The position numbers and the translations under genes are program-made. Below the pieces are notes generated by a model. That model was not told the DNA's origin and did not search any database. It was given only the letters and a program-made list of their open reading frames with translations. A stretch of 64,000 bases of DNA, taken from assembly GCF_000374105.1 (NCBI RefSeq), contig NZ_KB893650.1:1172862-1236861 (forward strand), given 5' to 3'. The DNA comes from Kangiella aquimarina DSM 16071. Its GTDB lineage: Bacteria; Pseudomonadota; Gammaproteobacteria; Enterobacterales; Kangiellaceae. This document shows positions 19,368 to 29,045 of the stretch, piece after piece (position 1 is the first letter of the stretch; each line of letters opens with the position of its first letter).

Positions 19368-20771
19368 ATGCTACCAGTTATCGCTCTCGTTGGTCGTCCC
19401 AACGTTGGTAAATCTACATTATTTAACAGACTAACTAAGTCTCGCGATGCGCTGGTAGCAAACCTGCCTGGACTGACTCGTGACCGTCAATATGGACAAG
19501 CCACATTAAAAGGCCAGAAGTTTATTGTGGTTGATACCGGTGGTATTGCCGGTGATGAAGAGGGTATTGATGGCTTAATGGCAGGGCAGTCATTGCAGGC
19601 TATCAATGAAGCAAACATAGTTCTTTTCCTGGTAGATGCCAGAACTGGCATGACTGCCGCAGATGAGTTCGTAGCTAGTCACTTAAGACGTCAAAACAAA
19701 CCTATTATTGTGTTGGTTAATAAGGTCGATGGTATCCATGCCGATGCAGCCCTTTCTGATTATTACAGCTTAGGTTATCAAACTGTATTGCCACTGGCCG
19801 CAGCCCATGGTCGTGGTGTTAATACGTTGGTTGATACCATATTTGACGAACTGCATCTGGAATCTACTGATGACGAAGAGCTGATTGGCTATGAGAAAGC
19901 TCAAGGCTTAAAGCTTGCAATCGTAGGCCGTCCAAATGTTGGCAAATCTACACTGGTAAACCGTTTCCTCGGTGAAGAGCGTGTTGTTGTTTATGACATG
20001 CCAGGCACCACTCGTGACAGCATCTATATTGAAATGGAGCGTCGTGATAAGAAATACACCCTTATTGACACTGCGGGTGTTAGACGTCGTGGCAAAGTTA
20101 AAGAAACTGTAGAAAAGTTTTCTGTTCTGAAAACCTTACAGGCAATCGATGATTCCAATGTCACCATCATGGTGATGGATGCACGTGAACCCATTACCGA
20201 TCAGGACCTCAGCTTAATCAGTTATATTATTGATGCTGGCCGCTCAATGGTTATTGCAATTAATAAATGGGACGGCATGACTGAGGAGCAACGTGATAAT
20301 GTTAAGCATGAAATTGATCGCCGCTTAGGCTTTATTGATTTCGCCCGTATTCATTTTATTTCCGCTCTGCACGGTTCTAACGTTGGCCACCTTTGGGAGT
20401 CTGTTGATGAAGCCTGGGCCAGTGCGCAAGTGGAGATGAGTGCTTCGAAATTAACTCGACTGCTCGAAGAAGCTGCTGAGAAACATCAGCCACCAACAGT
20501 CCGTGGACGTCGTATTAAATTGCGGTATGCTCATCCTGGTGGACATAACCCGCCACTGATAGTCATTCACGGTAATCAGGTCAGTAAACTACCTGAAAGC
20601 TATAGACGTTTCCTGGTGAATTTCTTTCGCGATAAATTAAAGCTGATTGGTACCCCAATTCGTCTTGAGATGAAAGAGGGCGATAATCCGTTTAAGGGCA
20701 AGAAAAACGAAATCACAAGACGTCAACGCCTGAAGCGTAAGCGCGCTATCAAGAAGTGGGGCGGAAGATAA
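19368..20771 (+). CDS. der: Ribosome-assembly GTPase Der (EngA)
   Basis: 467 residues with two tandem GTPase domains. Domain 1 has [18 protein letters not shown] and NKVD. Domain 2 has [18 protein letters not shown] and NKWD. A C-terminal KH-like domain (about 360-450) follows, then a basic tail ([17 protein letters not shown]). Der is essential for 50S subunit maturation. It ends one base from the convergent xseA stop, with no terminator hairpin between them. Confidence 0.97.
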   Translation: MLPVIALVGRPNVGKSTLFNRLTKSRDALVANLPGLTRDRQYGQATLKGQKFIVVDTGGIAGDEEGIDGLMAGQSLQAINEANIVLFLVDARTGMTAADEFVASHLRRQNKPIIVLVNKVDGIHADAALSDYYSLGYQTVLPLAAAHGRGVNTLVDTIFDELHLESTDDEELIGYEKAQGLKLAIVGRPNVGKSTLVNRFLGEERVVVYDMPGTTRDSIYIEMERRDKKYTLIDTAGVRRRGKVKETVEKFSVLKTLQAIDDSNVTIMVMDAREPITDQDLSLISYIIDAGRSMVIAINKWDGMTEEQRDNVKHEIDRRLGFIDFARIHFISALHGSNVGHLWESVDEAWASAQVEMSASKLTRLLEEAAEKHQPPTVRGRRIKLRYAHPGGHNPPLIVIHGNQVSKLPESYRRFLVNFFRDKLKLIGTPIRLEMKEGDNPFKGKKNEITRRQRLKRKRAIKKWGGR

Positions 20772-20772
20772 T

Positions 20773-22134
20773 TTAGCTTTTGGTCGGTATGCTTTTAACC
20801 TCACCATCTGCAAAGCGGGTAGTGAGGAGTTTTGCTTTCTTAGCCTTTGCAGCCGAAGTTATGGCCTTTCCTGTTTCATCTTCCGTTATTGTATAACCAC
20901 GTTCTAAAGTAGCTAGAGGACTGATGTTATTCAGTTTCTGTGCTTTAAGAGCTAGCAACTGCTGCTTCTGCTTAAGCAGATAATGCCATGATTGCTGAAG
21001 GTTTTTGTTTGCCTGCTGCAAAGTGGTTTTAGCCTGATTGAGCTGTAACCTGGGGTTGTAGCTGTGTAGTCGAGACAACAAGTCTTTAAATTCTGCCTGT
21101 TTAGTTTGCATCAAATATTTTTGTGCATTGAATAGGCTCTTATTCAGTGAGTGCAATTCAACCTTGTAATGATTAAGTTGCTGCTTGGGGTGTACAATAC
21201 GAGCAATCAATGTATCCAGCTTGGACTGGGCAACCTGAAGTTTATGTTCAAACTCTCCAGCAAGGCGACGCTCGAACTGTATAAGTTTGTGGCGTAAATC
21301 GGCCTGGTCTGGAACAAGTAATTCAGCAGCTGCTGAAGGTGTAGGTGCTCGCAAATCCGCTACCCAGTCACTGATAGAGGTATCAACTTCGTGACCTACC
21401 GCTGATACCACCGGGATTTTGCTTTCGCGAATTTTTCGAGCCAATGTTTCGTCATTGAAGCACCACATGTCTTCTAAAGAGCCACCGCCCCGAGTGATCA
21501 GCAACACATCACATTGAGCATGTTGATTGGCGATTTCGAGTTGCTCTATCAAGGTTTTTGCTGCTTTTTCGCCCTGAACCTGACTTGGGTAAATAATGAC
21601 TGGAATCTGTGGCATCCGACGCTTCAGGACACTCAATACATCCCTTATGGCTGCACCGCTTGGTGACGTGACAATCCCTATTCTATTTGGAAATTTAGGA
21701 ATCGGGCGCTTTAACTCAGGTGCGAACAAGCCTTCGGCCTGTAGCTTTTCTTTCAGGCGGTTAAATGCTATTTGCAGGGCGCCTTCTCCAGCTGGTTCGA
21801 TATATTCACCAATCAGCTGAATGTCACCACGGGGTTCATAAAGACTGAGTTTGGCTCTTATGAGCACTTGCTGACCGTCTTCTGGTGTAAAACGAGCACT
21901 ACGATTACGATTCTTGAAAATGGCGCAACGTAACTGAGCACCATTGTCTTTTAGTGTGAAGTACCAGTGGCCTGAGGCGGGAAGGGCAAGGTTAGATATT
22001 TCGCCAGTAATCCAGATTTGACCGATGACATCTTCAAGCTGTTTTCGAACTTTGAATGCCAATTCGCTCACAGAATAAATCTTACGTGTTTCGCCGGTTT
22101 GTTGTGGTTCAAGAATTGGCTTAATCATAGACAA
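20773..22134 (-). CDS. xseA: Exodeoxyribonuclease VII large subunit XseA
   Basis: 453 residues. N-terminal OB fold (about 25-115; QIWITGEISNLALPASGHWYF), the catalytic core (about 125-320) with GIVTSPSGAAIRDVL, ITRGGGSLEDMWCFND and VVSAVGHEVDTSISDWVADLRAPTPSAAAE, and a long coiled-coil region that contacts XseB. The enzyme degrades single-stranded DNA. Divergent from guaB and convergent with der. xseB is not in this window. Confidence 0.96.
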   Translation of the reverse strand: MSMIKPILEPQQTGETRKIYSVSELAFKVRKQLEDVIGQIWITGEISNLALPASGHWYFTLKDNGAQLRCAIFKNRNRSARFTPEDGQQVLIRAKLSLYEPRGDIQLIGEYIEPAGEGALQIAFNRLKEKLQAEGLFAPELKRPIPKFPNRIGIVTSPSGAAIRDVLSVLKRRMPQIPVIIYPSQVQGEKAAKTLIEQLEIANQHAQCDVLLITRGGGSLEDMWCFNDETLARKIRESKIPVVSAVGHEVDTSISDWVADLRAPTPSAAAELLVPDQADLRHKLIQFERRLAGEFEHKLQVAQSKLDTLIARIVHPKQQLNHYKVELHSLNKSLFNAQKYLMQTKQAEFKDLLSRLHSYNPRLQLNQAKTTLQQANKNLQQSWHYLLKQKQQLLALKAQKLNNISPLATLERGYTITEDETGKAITSAAKAKKAKLLTTRFADGEVKSIPTKS

Positions 22135-22151
22135 ATCGAATCAAATAGTTA

Positions 22152-22181
22152 TTTACCTTGCAAGGGGGAAGACGTTATAAT
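22152..22181 (+). promoter_or_regulatory. Putative guaB promoter
   Basis: TTTACC at 22152-22157 and a perfect TATAAT at 22176-22181, spaced 18 bases, about 60 bases before the guaB ATG. I see no convincing PurR operator. Confidence 0.5.
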
Positions 22182-22239
22182 AACGCGCTTCATCGAGCCA
22201 GCGCCTTTTGCGTTGGCGTAATAATACGTGGTACACAAT

Positions 22240-23703
22240 ATGCGCATTATAGAGGAAGCTCTTACCTTTGACGACGTTTTATTAGTGCCGGCACACTCCA
22301 AAGTATTGCCTGCTGACGCAGACCTGCGCACTAAGATTACCCGCGAATATAGCCTCAATATCCCACTTGTTTCTGCTGCAATGGACACGGTCACAGAATC
22401 GCGTTTAGCTATTGCATTAGCCCAAGAAGGCGGTATGGGATTTGTTCATAAGAACATGACTATTGAGCAGCAAGCTGAACATGTTCGTCGCGTCAAGAAG
22501 TTTGAGAGCGGAATTGTCAGTGATCCAATCACAATCACTCCTGATACTACCATTGGACAAGTCAAGCAAATGACTCGTGAGCATGGTATTTCGGGAATGC
22601 CTGTCGTTGATGGTAATCAACTTGTGGGTATTGTGACCAACCGTGACATTCGATTTGAAACCAGCCTGGACAAGCCTGTCTCTAAAGTCATGACGCCAAA
22701 AGAGCGTTTGGTGACGGTAAAAGAGGATGCCAGTCAGGAAGAAATCTACGACAAGTTGCATGAGTTTCGTATCGAAAAACTATTAGTCGTTAATGATAAT
22801 TTTGAGCTGAAAGGCCTGATTACCGTTAAAGACATAAACAATGCCGAAACAATGCCTAACGCCTGCAAAGATCGTTATGGTCATTTGCGTGTTGGCGCAG
22901 CTGTCGGTACAGGTCCAGAGACTCCTGATCGCGTCGCGGCAATTGTTGCAGCAGGTGTTGATATTATTCTTGTTGATACTTCACACGGTCATTCGCAAGG
23001 TGTGTTGGATCGAATTAAGTGGATTAAGCAGAATTATCCTGAAAAACAGGTCATTGGTGGTAACGTTGCCACTGCTGCTGGTGCTCGTGCTTTAGTTGAT
23101 GCTGGTGCTGATGGCGTTAAAGTTGGTATTGGCCCCGGATCAATCTGTACAACTCGTATCGTTACTGGCGTTGGTGTTCCTCAGATTTCAGCAGTTTCCA
23201 GCGTAGCTAAAGAGTTGGCAGGAACAGGCGTTCCATTTATTGCTGATGGCGGCATTCGTTTCTCAGGTGATATTTGTAAAGCATTAGCTGCCGGTGCATA
23301 CAGCGTCATGGTTGGCTCCATGCTTGCAGGTACCGAAGAAGCTCCTGGTGAAGTTGAGTTATATCAGGGCCGTTCATATAAGTCATACCGTGGCATGGGC
23401 TCATTAGGCGCCATGTCTCAAAAGCAAGGCTCAAGTGACCGTTATTTCCAGAGTTCTAACGCTGCTGATAAATTAGTTCCAGAAGGTATCGAGGGTCGAG
23501 TACCTTACAAGGGGCCGGTGACACAGATCATTCATCAGATGATGGGTGGCATTCGCTCCAGCATGGGGCTTACTGGCTGCGCAACTATTGAAGAGATGCG
23601 TACCAAAGCGGAATTTGTAAGAGTGACTAATGCTGGCATGAACGAAAGCCATGTGCACGACGTTGCCATCACAAAAGAAGCTCCTAACTATCGTGTTAAG
23701 TAA
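22240..23703 (+). CDS. guaB: IMP dehydrogenase GuaB
   Basis: 487 residues (488 in E. coli). TIM barrel interrupted by two CBS domains (about 90-200). The catalytic loop [15 protein letters not shown] holds the active-site Cys, and the flap includes [16 protein letters not shown] and [11 protein letters not shown]. It oxidises IMP to XMP with NAD, the committed step to GTP. The ATG at 22240 gives [20 protein letters not shown], matching the family; an in-frame GTG 12 bases upstream is less likely. guaA follows after a 129-base gap with a terminator. Confidence 0.97.
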   Translation: MRIIEEALTFDDVLLVPAHSKVLPADADLRTKITREYSLNIPLVSAAMDTVTESRLAIALAQEGGMGFVHKNMTIEQQAEHVRRVKKFESGIVSDPITITPDTTIGQVKQMTREHGISGMPVVDGNQLVGIVTNRDIRFETSLDKPVSKVMTPKERLVTVKEDASQEEIYDKLHEFRIEKLLVVNDNFELKGLITVKDINNAETMPNACKDRYGHLRVGAAVGTGPETPDRVAAIVAAGVDIILVDTSHGHSQGVLDRIKWIKQNYPEKQVIGGNVATAAGARALVDAGADGVKVGIGPGSICTTRIVTGVGVPQISAVSSVAKELAGTGVPFIADGGIRFSGDICKALAAGAYSVMVGSMLAGTEEAPGEVELYQGRSYKSYRGMGSLGAMSQKQGSSDRYFQSSNAADKLVPEGIEGRVPYKGPVTQIIHQMMGGIRSSMGLTGCATIEEMRTKAEFVRVTNAGMNESHVHDVAITKEAPNYRVK

Positions 23704-23711
23704 GTGATGCG

Positions 23712-23787
23712 CCAGTATTTGGTACTGGTGTCAGAGCGAACAATAAGACGGGTTATTTCAAAGCCGCAGTATCAGTCTGCGGCTTTT
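23712..23787 (+). terminator. Hairpin plus intrinsic terminator between guaB and guaA
   Basis: CCAGTA/TACTGG (23712-23717 / 23723-23728) forms a small hairpin. It is followed by a strong stem AAGCCGCAG/CTGCGGCTT (23761-23769 / 23777-23785) with a T-run. I see no clear promoter between this terminator and guaA, so it may set the guaB:guaA ratio by partial readthrough. Confidence 0.75.
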
Positions 23788-23832
23788 TGATTTTTTTAAG
23801 ATTTCTACCTAACTTGATAAAAGGTAATAGCA

Positions 23833-25410
23833 ATGCAAGCAAACATTCATGAGCATCGAGTTCTGATTCTGGATTTTGGTTCGCAATATACTCAGTTAAT
23901 TGCGCGTCGCGTACGTGAAATTGGCGTTTATTGTGAGTTGGTACCATTCGATGTCGAAGACGAGTTCATTCGTGAGTTTAATCCAAAAGGTATTATTTTA
24001 TCCGGTGGGCCAGAGTCGGTAACCGGTGAAAATACACCACGTGCACCGCAGCTTGTTTTCGAGTTAGGAGTTCCTGTTTTAGGCATTTGTTATGGTATGC
24101 AAACCATGGCGCATCAATTTGGTGGCCGTGTCGGTGGCTCAGAAAAGCGTGAGTTTGGTTACGCAGAAGTTTTCACCAAGTCGCATAGCACATTGTTCGA
24201 AGGCATTGAAGACCGTTTCAACACAGAAGGTCATCCAGTACTTGATGTGTGGATGAGTCATGGTGATAAAGTTCTTTCAGTTCCAGAAGATTTTGTGGTC
24301 ATTGCTTCCAGTGATAATGCTCCGATTGCAGCAATTGCTCATAAAGAAAAGCCTTTCTACGGTATCCAGTTCCACGCAGAAGTAACGCACACCAAGCAGG
24401 GCGGTCGAATACTAGAGCGTTTTGTTGATGAAATCTGTGGCTGTGAAAAGTTATGGACCGCAGAAAACATCATTGATGATGCGATTGAGCAGATTAAACA
24501 ACAGGTAGGCGACGATGAGGTTGTACTTGGCCTTTCAGGTGGTGTTGACTCATCAGTAACGGCTATGTTGTTGCATAGAGCTATTGGCAAGCAGCTTACC
24601 TGTGTATTCGTAGATAATGGTCTATTACGTTTAAATGAAGGTGATCAGGTGATGGCCATGTTTGGTGATAACTTTGGTCTGAACATTATCCGTGTAGACG
24701 CAGAGGATCGTTTCCTATCTGAATTGAAAGGTGTTGATGAGCCTGAAGCTAAGAGAAAAATTATTGGTAAAGTGTTCGTAGATATCTTTGACGAAGAGTC
24801 CAAAAAGCTGGTCAATGCAAAATGGTTGGCGCAAGGCACGATTTATCCAGATGTCATTGAGTCAGCTGGTGCAAAAACGGGTAAGGCACACGTTATTAAG
24901 TCACATCATAATGTGGGCGGTTTGCCCGAAAAAATGGATCTTAAATTAGTAGAACCATTACGTGAATTGTTTAAAGATGAAGTTCGCAAGATCGGTTTAG
25001 AGCTGGGGCTTCCATACGATATGCTATTCCGTCATCCTTTTCCGGGACCCGGTTTAGGTGTTCGTATTTTGGGTGAAGTAAAAAAAGAATATGCGGATCT
25101 GCTTCGTCGCGCAGACGCCATCTTCATCGAAGAATTGTACAAGCACGACCTATACGATAAAACCAGTCAGGCATTTACCGTATTCTTGCCAGTTCGTTCT
25201 GTTGGTGTGATGGGCGACGGCCGTAAATATGATTACGTGGTAGCACTTCGTGCGGTAGAAACTATCGACTTCATGACAGCTCGCTGGGCGCACCTTCCAT
25301 ACGAGTTTCTGGAGCATGTATCAGGCCGTATTATTAATGAGGTGGATGGGATTTCGCGGGTGACTTATGATATTTCCAGTAAACCCCCAGCCACTATTGA
25401 ATGGGAGTAG
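23833..25410 (+). CDS. guaA: GMP synthase (glutamine-hydrolysing) GuaA
   Basis: 525 residues (525 in E. coli). Class I glutamine amidotransferase domain (about 1-205) with nucleophile Cys in [17 protein letters not shown] and the catalytic His in [11 protein letters not shown]. The ATP pyrophosphatase domain follows with PP-loop [14 protein letters not shown], and a C-terminal dimerisation domain ends PPATIEWE. It aminates XMP to GMP, the step after GuaB. Weak AAAGGTAAT site before the ATG. Confidence 0.98.
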   Translation: MQANIHEHRVLILDFGSQYTQLIARRVREIGVYCELVPFDVEDEFIREFNPKGIILSGGPESVTGENTPRAPQLVFELGVPVLGICYGMQTMAHQFGGRVGGSEKREFGYAEVFTKSHSTLFEGIEDRFNTEGHPVLDVWMSHGDKVLSVPEDFVVIASSDNAPIAAIAHKEKPFYGIQFHAEVTHTKQGGRILERFVDEICGCEKLWTAENIIDDAIEQIKQQVGDDEVVLGLSGGVDSSVTAMLLHRAIGKQLTCVFVDNGLLRLNEGDQVMAMFGDNFGLNIIRVDAEDRFLSELKGVDEPEAKRKIIGKVFVDIFDEESKKLVNAKWLAQGTIYPDVIESAGAKTGKAHVIKSHHNVGGLPEKMDLKLVEPLRELFKDEVRKIGLELGLPYDMLFRHPFPGPGLGVRILGEVKKEYADLLRRADAIFIEELYKHDLYDKTSQAFTVFLPVRSVGVMGDGRKYDYVVALRAVETIDFMTARWAHLPYEFLEHVSGRIINEVDGISRVTYDISSKPPATIEWE

Positions 25411-25438
25411 ACTTGTCTTTTTGCGATTCTACTTTGTT

Positions 25439-25496
25439 AAAAACAGATTTTAGTGCTCAGGGACTTTGTGTCCATTCCGCGCTAAAATCTGTTTTT
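25439..25496. terminator. Intrinsic terminator after guaA
   Basis: AAAAACAGATTTTAG (25439-25453) and CTAAAATCTGTTTTT (25482-25496) are 15-base perfect complements around a 28-base loop, ending in a T-run. The stem is unusually long and the loop large. A further GTAGA/TCTAC pair (25502-25506 / 25525-25529) follows. Confidence 0.7.
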
Positions 25497-25665
25497 GCCG
25501 CGTAGAGATCACAAAAATCCTGCGTCTACAGAGCTGGCGCAAATAAGTTAATCCAATATTTCTTCTCGCAAATTTGAAACCAAATAATTGTATGACTCTA
25601 TAGGATGGTTTAGCTTGTAAAGCGTAACCCATCATCAGATCCTCCATTATTGCCAAAACTAACCT

Positions 25666-26145
25666 ATGACTGACTTTACTGAATTCGACCACAATTGCAT
25701 GCAACGAGCTTTTGAATTGGCGGCTATCGCTGAAGAGAAGGGCGAGGTTCCTGTTGGTGCGGTATTGGCGAAAGAGGGTGAAATTATTTCTGAAGGCTTT
25801 AATCAACCGATATTAAGCCATGACCCAACGGCTCATGCTGAAATGGTAGCTTTAAGGGCTGCAGGGGCGCAGATAGAGAATTACCGCCTCGTAAATTCAA
25901 CTTTGTATGTCACTCTTGAACCTTGCGCCATGTGTGCAATGGCGATGGTTCATGCGAGGGTAGCTAGGGTGGTGTTTGCAACTCCCGACCCAAGAACTGG
26001 CGCTGCGGGATCCGTGCTCAATATTTTGCAAAATCCTAACTTCAATCACCAGTGTCAGGTCGAATCAGGTCTTTTACAGGACGATTGTAGCGAGCAGCTA
26101 AAACGATTCTTTAGAAACAAAAGAAAAAGCTCGGACAAAAAATAA
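25666..26145 (+). CDS. tadA: tRNA-specific adenosine deaminase TadA
   Basis: 159 residues. Zinc-dependent deaminase signature: HAE (His57, Glu59) and PCAMC (Cys87, Cys90), then ARVARVVFATPDPRTGAAGSV. TadA converts A34 to inosine in the tRNA-Arg(ACG) anticodon; it is essential in E. coli. No good Shine-Dalgarno sequence is visible. The C-terminus is basic. A promoter and the lysine-rich leader of the next gene begin directly after the stop. Confidence 0.95.
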   Translation: MTDFTEFDHNCMQRAFELAAIAEEKGEVPVGAVLAKEGEIISEGFNQPILSHDPTAHAEMVALRAAGAQIENYRLVNSTLYVTLEPCAMCAMAMVHARVARVVFATPDPRTGAAGSVLNILQNPNFNHQCQVESGLLQDDCSEQLKRFFRNKRKSSDKK

Positions 26146-26156
26146 CCATTTATTAT

Positions 26157-26184
26157 TTGACATTATCGTGAAATAACTTATATT
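26157..26184 (+). promoter_or_regulatory. Putative promoter of the lysine leader and LysC-LysA gene
   Basis: Perfect TTGACA at 26157-26162 and TATATT at 26179-26184, spaced 16 bases. The expected transcription start (about 26190-26192) falls at the leader-peptide ATG at 26193, so the leader would be translated from a leaderless or nearly leaderless RNA. Confidence 0.65.
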
Positions 26185-26192
26185 CCGCAGTT

Positions 26193-26267
26193 ATGAAAAT
26201 GACTTTTACGTTCAAGAAACACAGCAAGAAGGCACTTAAAAAACGTGTCTCGATAAGTTGTGGGTGA
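26193..26267 (+). CDS. Lysine-rich leader peptide of the lysC-lysA attenuator
   Basis: A 24-codon frame with 7 Lys codons, six of them in three tandem pairs: 26214-26219, 26226-26231 and 26238-26243. The peptide is MKMTFTFKKHSKKALKKR followed by VSISCG. It lies between a promoter and an intrinsic terminator in front of a lysine-biosynthesis gene. The function inferred is to sense charged tRNA-Lys: a ribosome stalled on the Lys pairs leaves the segment over the stop codon free to form an antiterminator. No Shine-Dalgarno sequence is present. Found by eye; lysine-rich short frames can occur by chance in A-rich DNA, but the RNA pairings support it. Confidence 0.7.
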   Translation: MKMTFTFKKHSKKALKKRVSISCG

Positions 26268-26330
26268 AAGAATAGTTAAGCATTTATCAATATTTCAAAC
26301 CCGCACAGGACATCCTCTGCGGGTTTTTTT
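26220..26330 (+). promoter_or_regulatory. Transcription attenuator (1:2, 2:3 and 3:4 RNA structures)
   Basis: Segment 1, CACAGC (26220-26225, inside the Lys codons), can pair with GTTGTG (26257-26262) in segment 2. Segment 2, TGTGGGTGAAA (26259-26269, over the leader stop codon), can pair with TTTC and ACCCGCA in segment 3 (26293-26305, two-base bulge, one G-U pair). Segment 3, AAACCCGCA (26297-26305), pairs with segment 4, TGCGGGTTT (26318-26326), to give the terminator. The 2:3 and 3:4 stems exclude each other, as in trp and his attenuators. Confidence 0.7.
26297..26330 (+). terminator. Intrinsic terminator of the lysine attenuator
   Basis: AAACCCGCA and TGCGGGTTT form a 9-bp stem with a 12-base loop and seven consecutive T bases at its end (26324-26330). 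It lies 62 bases upstream of the lysC-lysA ATG, inside its leader. Confidence 0.85.
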
Positions 26331-26392
26331 ATGGGCTAAATATATTTAGAGTAAAGATTCGTATTCGTATAAAGAAAAGCGATCGGAGAACA

Positions 26393-28963
26393 ATGATGAC
26401 AACAAATAACACAGCTTGGCATGTTTTAAAGTTTGGCGGAACGAGCGTATCAACGCGAAGTAACTGGGATACTATTGCTAGAATCGTCAAACGAAAACGT
26501 GCGAAGGGCATTAATGTATTTGTTGTTCATTCAGCGGTCAGTACTGTTTCTAATCGCCTTGAGCAGCTCATTCAATTTGCTATTGCAGGCGAACATGAGA
26601 CAGCTTTTAAGGAGCTGGTAGAGCTTCATCAACAATTGATTGAGCAGTTAGATGTCAATCAGAGTTTGTTAGATGACGAGTATCGTTATCTGAAGCGCCT
26701 TCTTGATGGCATCAATTTGCTGGGCGAAGTCAGTGATCGAATCCGTGCATTGATTATGGCGCAGGGAGAGTTATGGGCCACTAAAATAGGTGCGCGGTAT
26801 TTACATAGTCAGTTAGAAGATAAACCGCATTGGCTCGATGCCAGAGAGTATTTATCAGCAAACCGCCAAAGTCAGAATGATTATCTTGCTGCTGGATGTG
26901 ACTGTGACTTGGATGAAGCCTTGTTACAGCAAATCAGAAACAATTCAGTCATTATTACTCAAGGCTTTATTGCCAGTAATCAGGAAGGCGATACAGTATT
27001 ACTTGGGAGGGGCGGTTCAGACACATCTGCTGCATATTTTGCGGCAAAAACTGGTGCAGACAGGCTCGAAATTTGGACAGATGTTCCTGGTATTTTCACC
27101 GCCAATCCAAACCAGGTGCCTAATGCTCGCCTGCTCAACCATCTTAATTATGATGAAGCACAGGAAATGGCGTCAGCTGGAGCAAAAGTACTTCATCCCA
27201 GAGCTATTCGTCCGGCACAATTATCTAATATTCCAATTTATATCCGCTCAACCATTGATTCTGAACTCGCCGGTACTCAAATTCATCACTTCGATAATCG
27301 CTGGGGAATGGTTAAAGCGATTACTGCCAAGAATGGTATCACCTTGATATCTATGGAAAGCCAGGGCATGTGGCAACAAGCCGGTTTCTTGGCAGATATG
27401 TTCGCTGTTTTTAAAAAGCATCAAGTTTCCGTTGATCTGGTATCAACGTCTGAAACCAATGTTACAGTTAGCCTCGACAGTCTGACTCAGGTAGTCAGCG
27501 AACGCAGACTTAAAAATCTGGTAGATGAATTGTCCACCATTTGCCGGGTTAATGTCATGAAAAACTGCTCAGCAGTTTCGATTGTAGGTCAAAACGTCCG
27601 CGCCATTTTACACAAGATTGCGCCGGCATTTTCTATTTTTGAAACCTATAAAGTGTATTTATTATCGCAGGCCGCTTCTGACCTGAATCTTACTTTTGTC
27701 ATTGATGATGAGCACTGCGATAAAGTGATTGCAGCCCTTCATGAGTTGTTAATTAGCAATAACCCTAATAGTGAAATTTTGGGGCCGACTGCTAAAGAGC
27801 TCAAGAAACCTATTGAAAGCGAAACCCTTAGCGAAAAGTGGTGGCAGAAACGCCGAGCTGATATTGAGCTTTGTCTGGAGAGTCGTGAAAACGCCTATAT
27901 TTATAACCTGTCAGCAGTTAAAGATAACATCAGTGCATTAAAATCGATAAGTGCTGTTGACCAGATATTTTTTGCCGTCAAAGCTAACAACCACCCACAA
28001 GTATTAACCACGGCTTTCCAGCAGGGAATCGGATTTGAAACTGTATCAATTTTTGAAGTAGAAAGAGTTTTAGAATTGTTCCCGGATATCGGTAAAGAGC
28101 GAATCTTTTTTACACCAAATTTTGCCAGCCGTGTTGAGTATGAAAAGGCATTGGAATATGGAGTAATGCTTTCACTCGATAGCAGTTACCCTCTAAAAAA
28201 ATGGGCGGAGACTTTTGCTAACAAAAGCATCTTTTTACGAATTGATCCTAATATTGGTAAAGGTCATCACGAGAATGTACGAACTGCTGGTGCTACTTCT
28301 AAATTTGGAATTCCCATACAGGAAATTGAACAGTTATTACCAATCATAGAAGAGAATAATATTAAAGTCGTTGGTCTTCACGCGCATGCGGGAAGCGGCA
28401 TTTTAACCAACGAGCACTGGGCAGAACATGCAAAATTATTAGCCGATGTTGCCAGCCAATTCCCTGATGTGAGATTTCTAAATCTTGGTGGCGGCTTCGG
28501 TATCAAGGAACGGGCTCAGCAAACAGAGCTTACTATGGAGCAAATAAATCATAGTCTGCAGCAGATAAAATCTCAATATCCACAGTATCAGCTCTGGATC
28601 GAACCGGGGCGCTACATAGTTGCTAATACTGGTGTTCTGGTAGCTAAGGCCACTCAAGTTAAACAAAAGCAAAACTATTACTATGTTGGTATAAATACTG
28701 GCATGAATTCGTTGATGCGTCCTGCTTTGTATGGCTCCTATCATCCTATTGTTAATCTGTCGCGGCTTTCAGAGACCAAAAAGCATCTGGCCACTGTTGT
28801 TGGGCCTATCTGTGAAAGCACTGATAAACTGGGAATTGAAATTCCGTTTCCAGATACTTTTGAGGGGGACCTGATTCTTATTGAAAATGCAGGGGCCTAC
28901 GGCCATGTCATGTCTACTCATTACAACATGAGAGCCCCGGCCGAGGAGGTTTGTATACCTTAA
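26393..28963 (+). CDS. lysC-lysA: Bifunctional aspartate kinase / diaminopimelate decarboxylase
   Basis: 856 residues combining the first and last steps of lysine synthesis. N-terminal aspartokinase: VLKFGGTSVSTRSNWDTI, GRGGSDTSAAYFA, then ACT regulatory domains (about 310-460; SMESQGMWQQAGFLADMF). C-terminal PLP-dependent decarboxylase from about residue 490: FAVKANNHPQVL with the PLP lysine, HAHAGSGIL, NLGGGFGI, EPGRYIVANTG, CESTDKLG, and GAYGHVMSTHYNMR. Such fusions are known in several gammaproteobacteria. GGAG is 4 bases before the first ATG and 7 before a second, in-frame ATG at 26396. It is preceded by an apparent lysine attenuator. Confidence 0.95.
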   Translation: MMTTNNTAWHVLKFGGTSVSTRSNWDTIARIVKRKRAKGINVFVVHSAVSTVSNRLEQLIQFAIAGEHETAFKELVELHQQLIEQLDVNQSLLDDEYRYLKRLLDGINLLGEVSDRIRALIMAQGELWATKIGARYLHSQLEDKPHWLDAREYLSANRQSQNDYLAAGCDCDLDEALLQQIRNNSVIITQGFIASNQEGDTVLLGRGGSDTSAAYFAAKTGADRLEIWTDVPGIFTANPNQVPNARLLNHLNYDEAQEMASAGAKVLHPRAIRPAQLSNIPIYIRSTIDSELAGTQIHHFDNRWGMVKAITAKNGITLISMESQGMWQQAGFLADMFAVFKKHQVSVDLVSTSETNVTVSLDSLTQVVSERRLKNLVDELSTICRVNVMKNCSAVSIVGQNVRAILHKIAPAFSIFETYKVYLLSQAASDLNLTFVIDDEHCDKVIAALHELLISNNPNSEILGPTAKELKKPIESETLSEKWWQKRRADIELCLESRENAYIYNLSAVKDNISALKSISAVDQIFFAVKANNHPQVLTTAFQQGIGFETVSIFEVERVLELFPDIGKERIFFTPNFASRVEYEKALEYGVMLSLDSSYPLKKWAETFANKSIFLRIDPNIGKGHHENVRTAGATSKFGIPIQEIEQLLPIIEENNIKVVGLHAHAGSGILTNEHWAEHAKLLADVASQFPDVRFLNLGGGFGIKERAQQTELTMEQINHSLQQIKSQYPQYQLWIEPGRYIVANTGVLVAKATQVKQKQNYYYVGINTGMNSLMRPALYGSYHPIVNLSRLSETKKHLATVVGPICESTDKLGIEIPFPDTFEGDLILIENAGAYGHVMSTHYNMRAPAEEVCIP

Positions 28964-29045
28964 GGTAGGAGCTTGAAGCACCTCACTTTAAATTATTCGA
29001 CTGAGGAGTATGATAGATATATGTCATGAGAATAAGGAGGTGCAT

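Noticed and set aside
25450-25806. Minus-strand frame of 118 codons across the guaA-tadA gap
   Set aside because: It runs over the guaA terminator and into tadA on the other strand, has no ribosome-binding site and no recognisable domain.
26185-26395. L-box lysine riboswitch upstream of lysC-lysA
   Set aside because: The leader before the terminator is only about 140 bases and I cannot find the expected multi-helix lysine core; the peptide attenuator explains the structure better.
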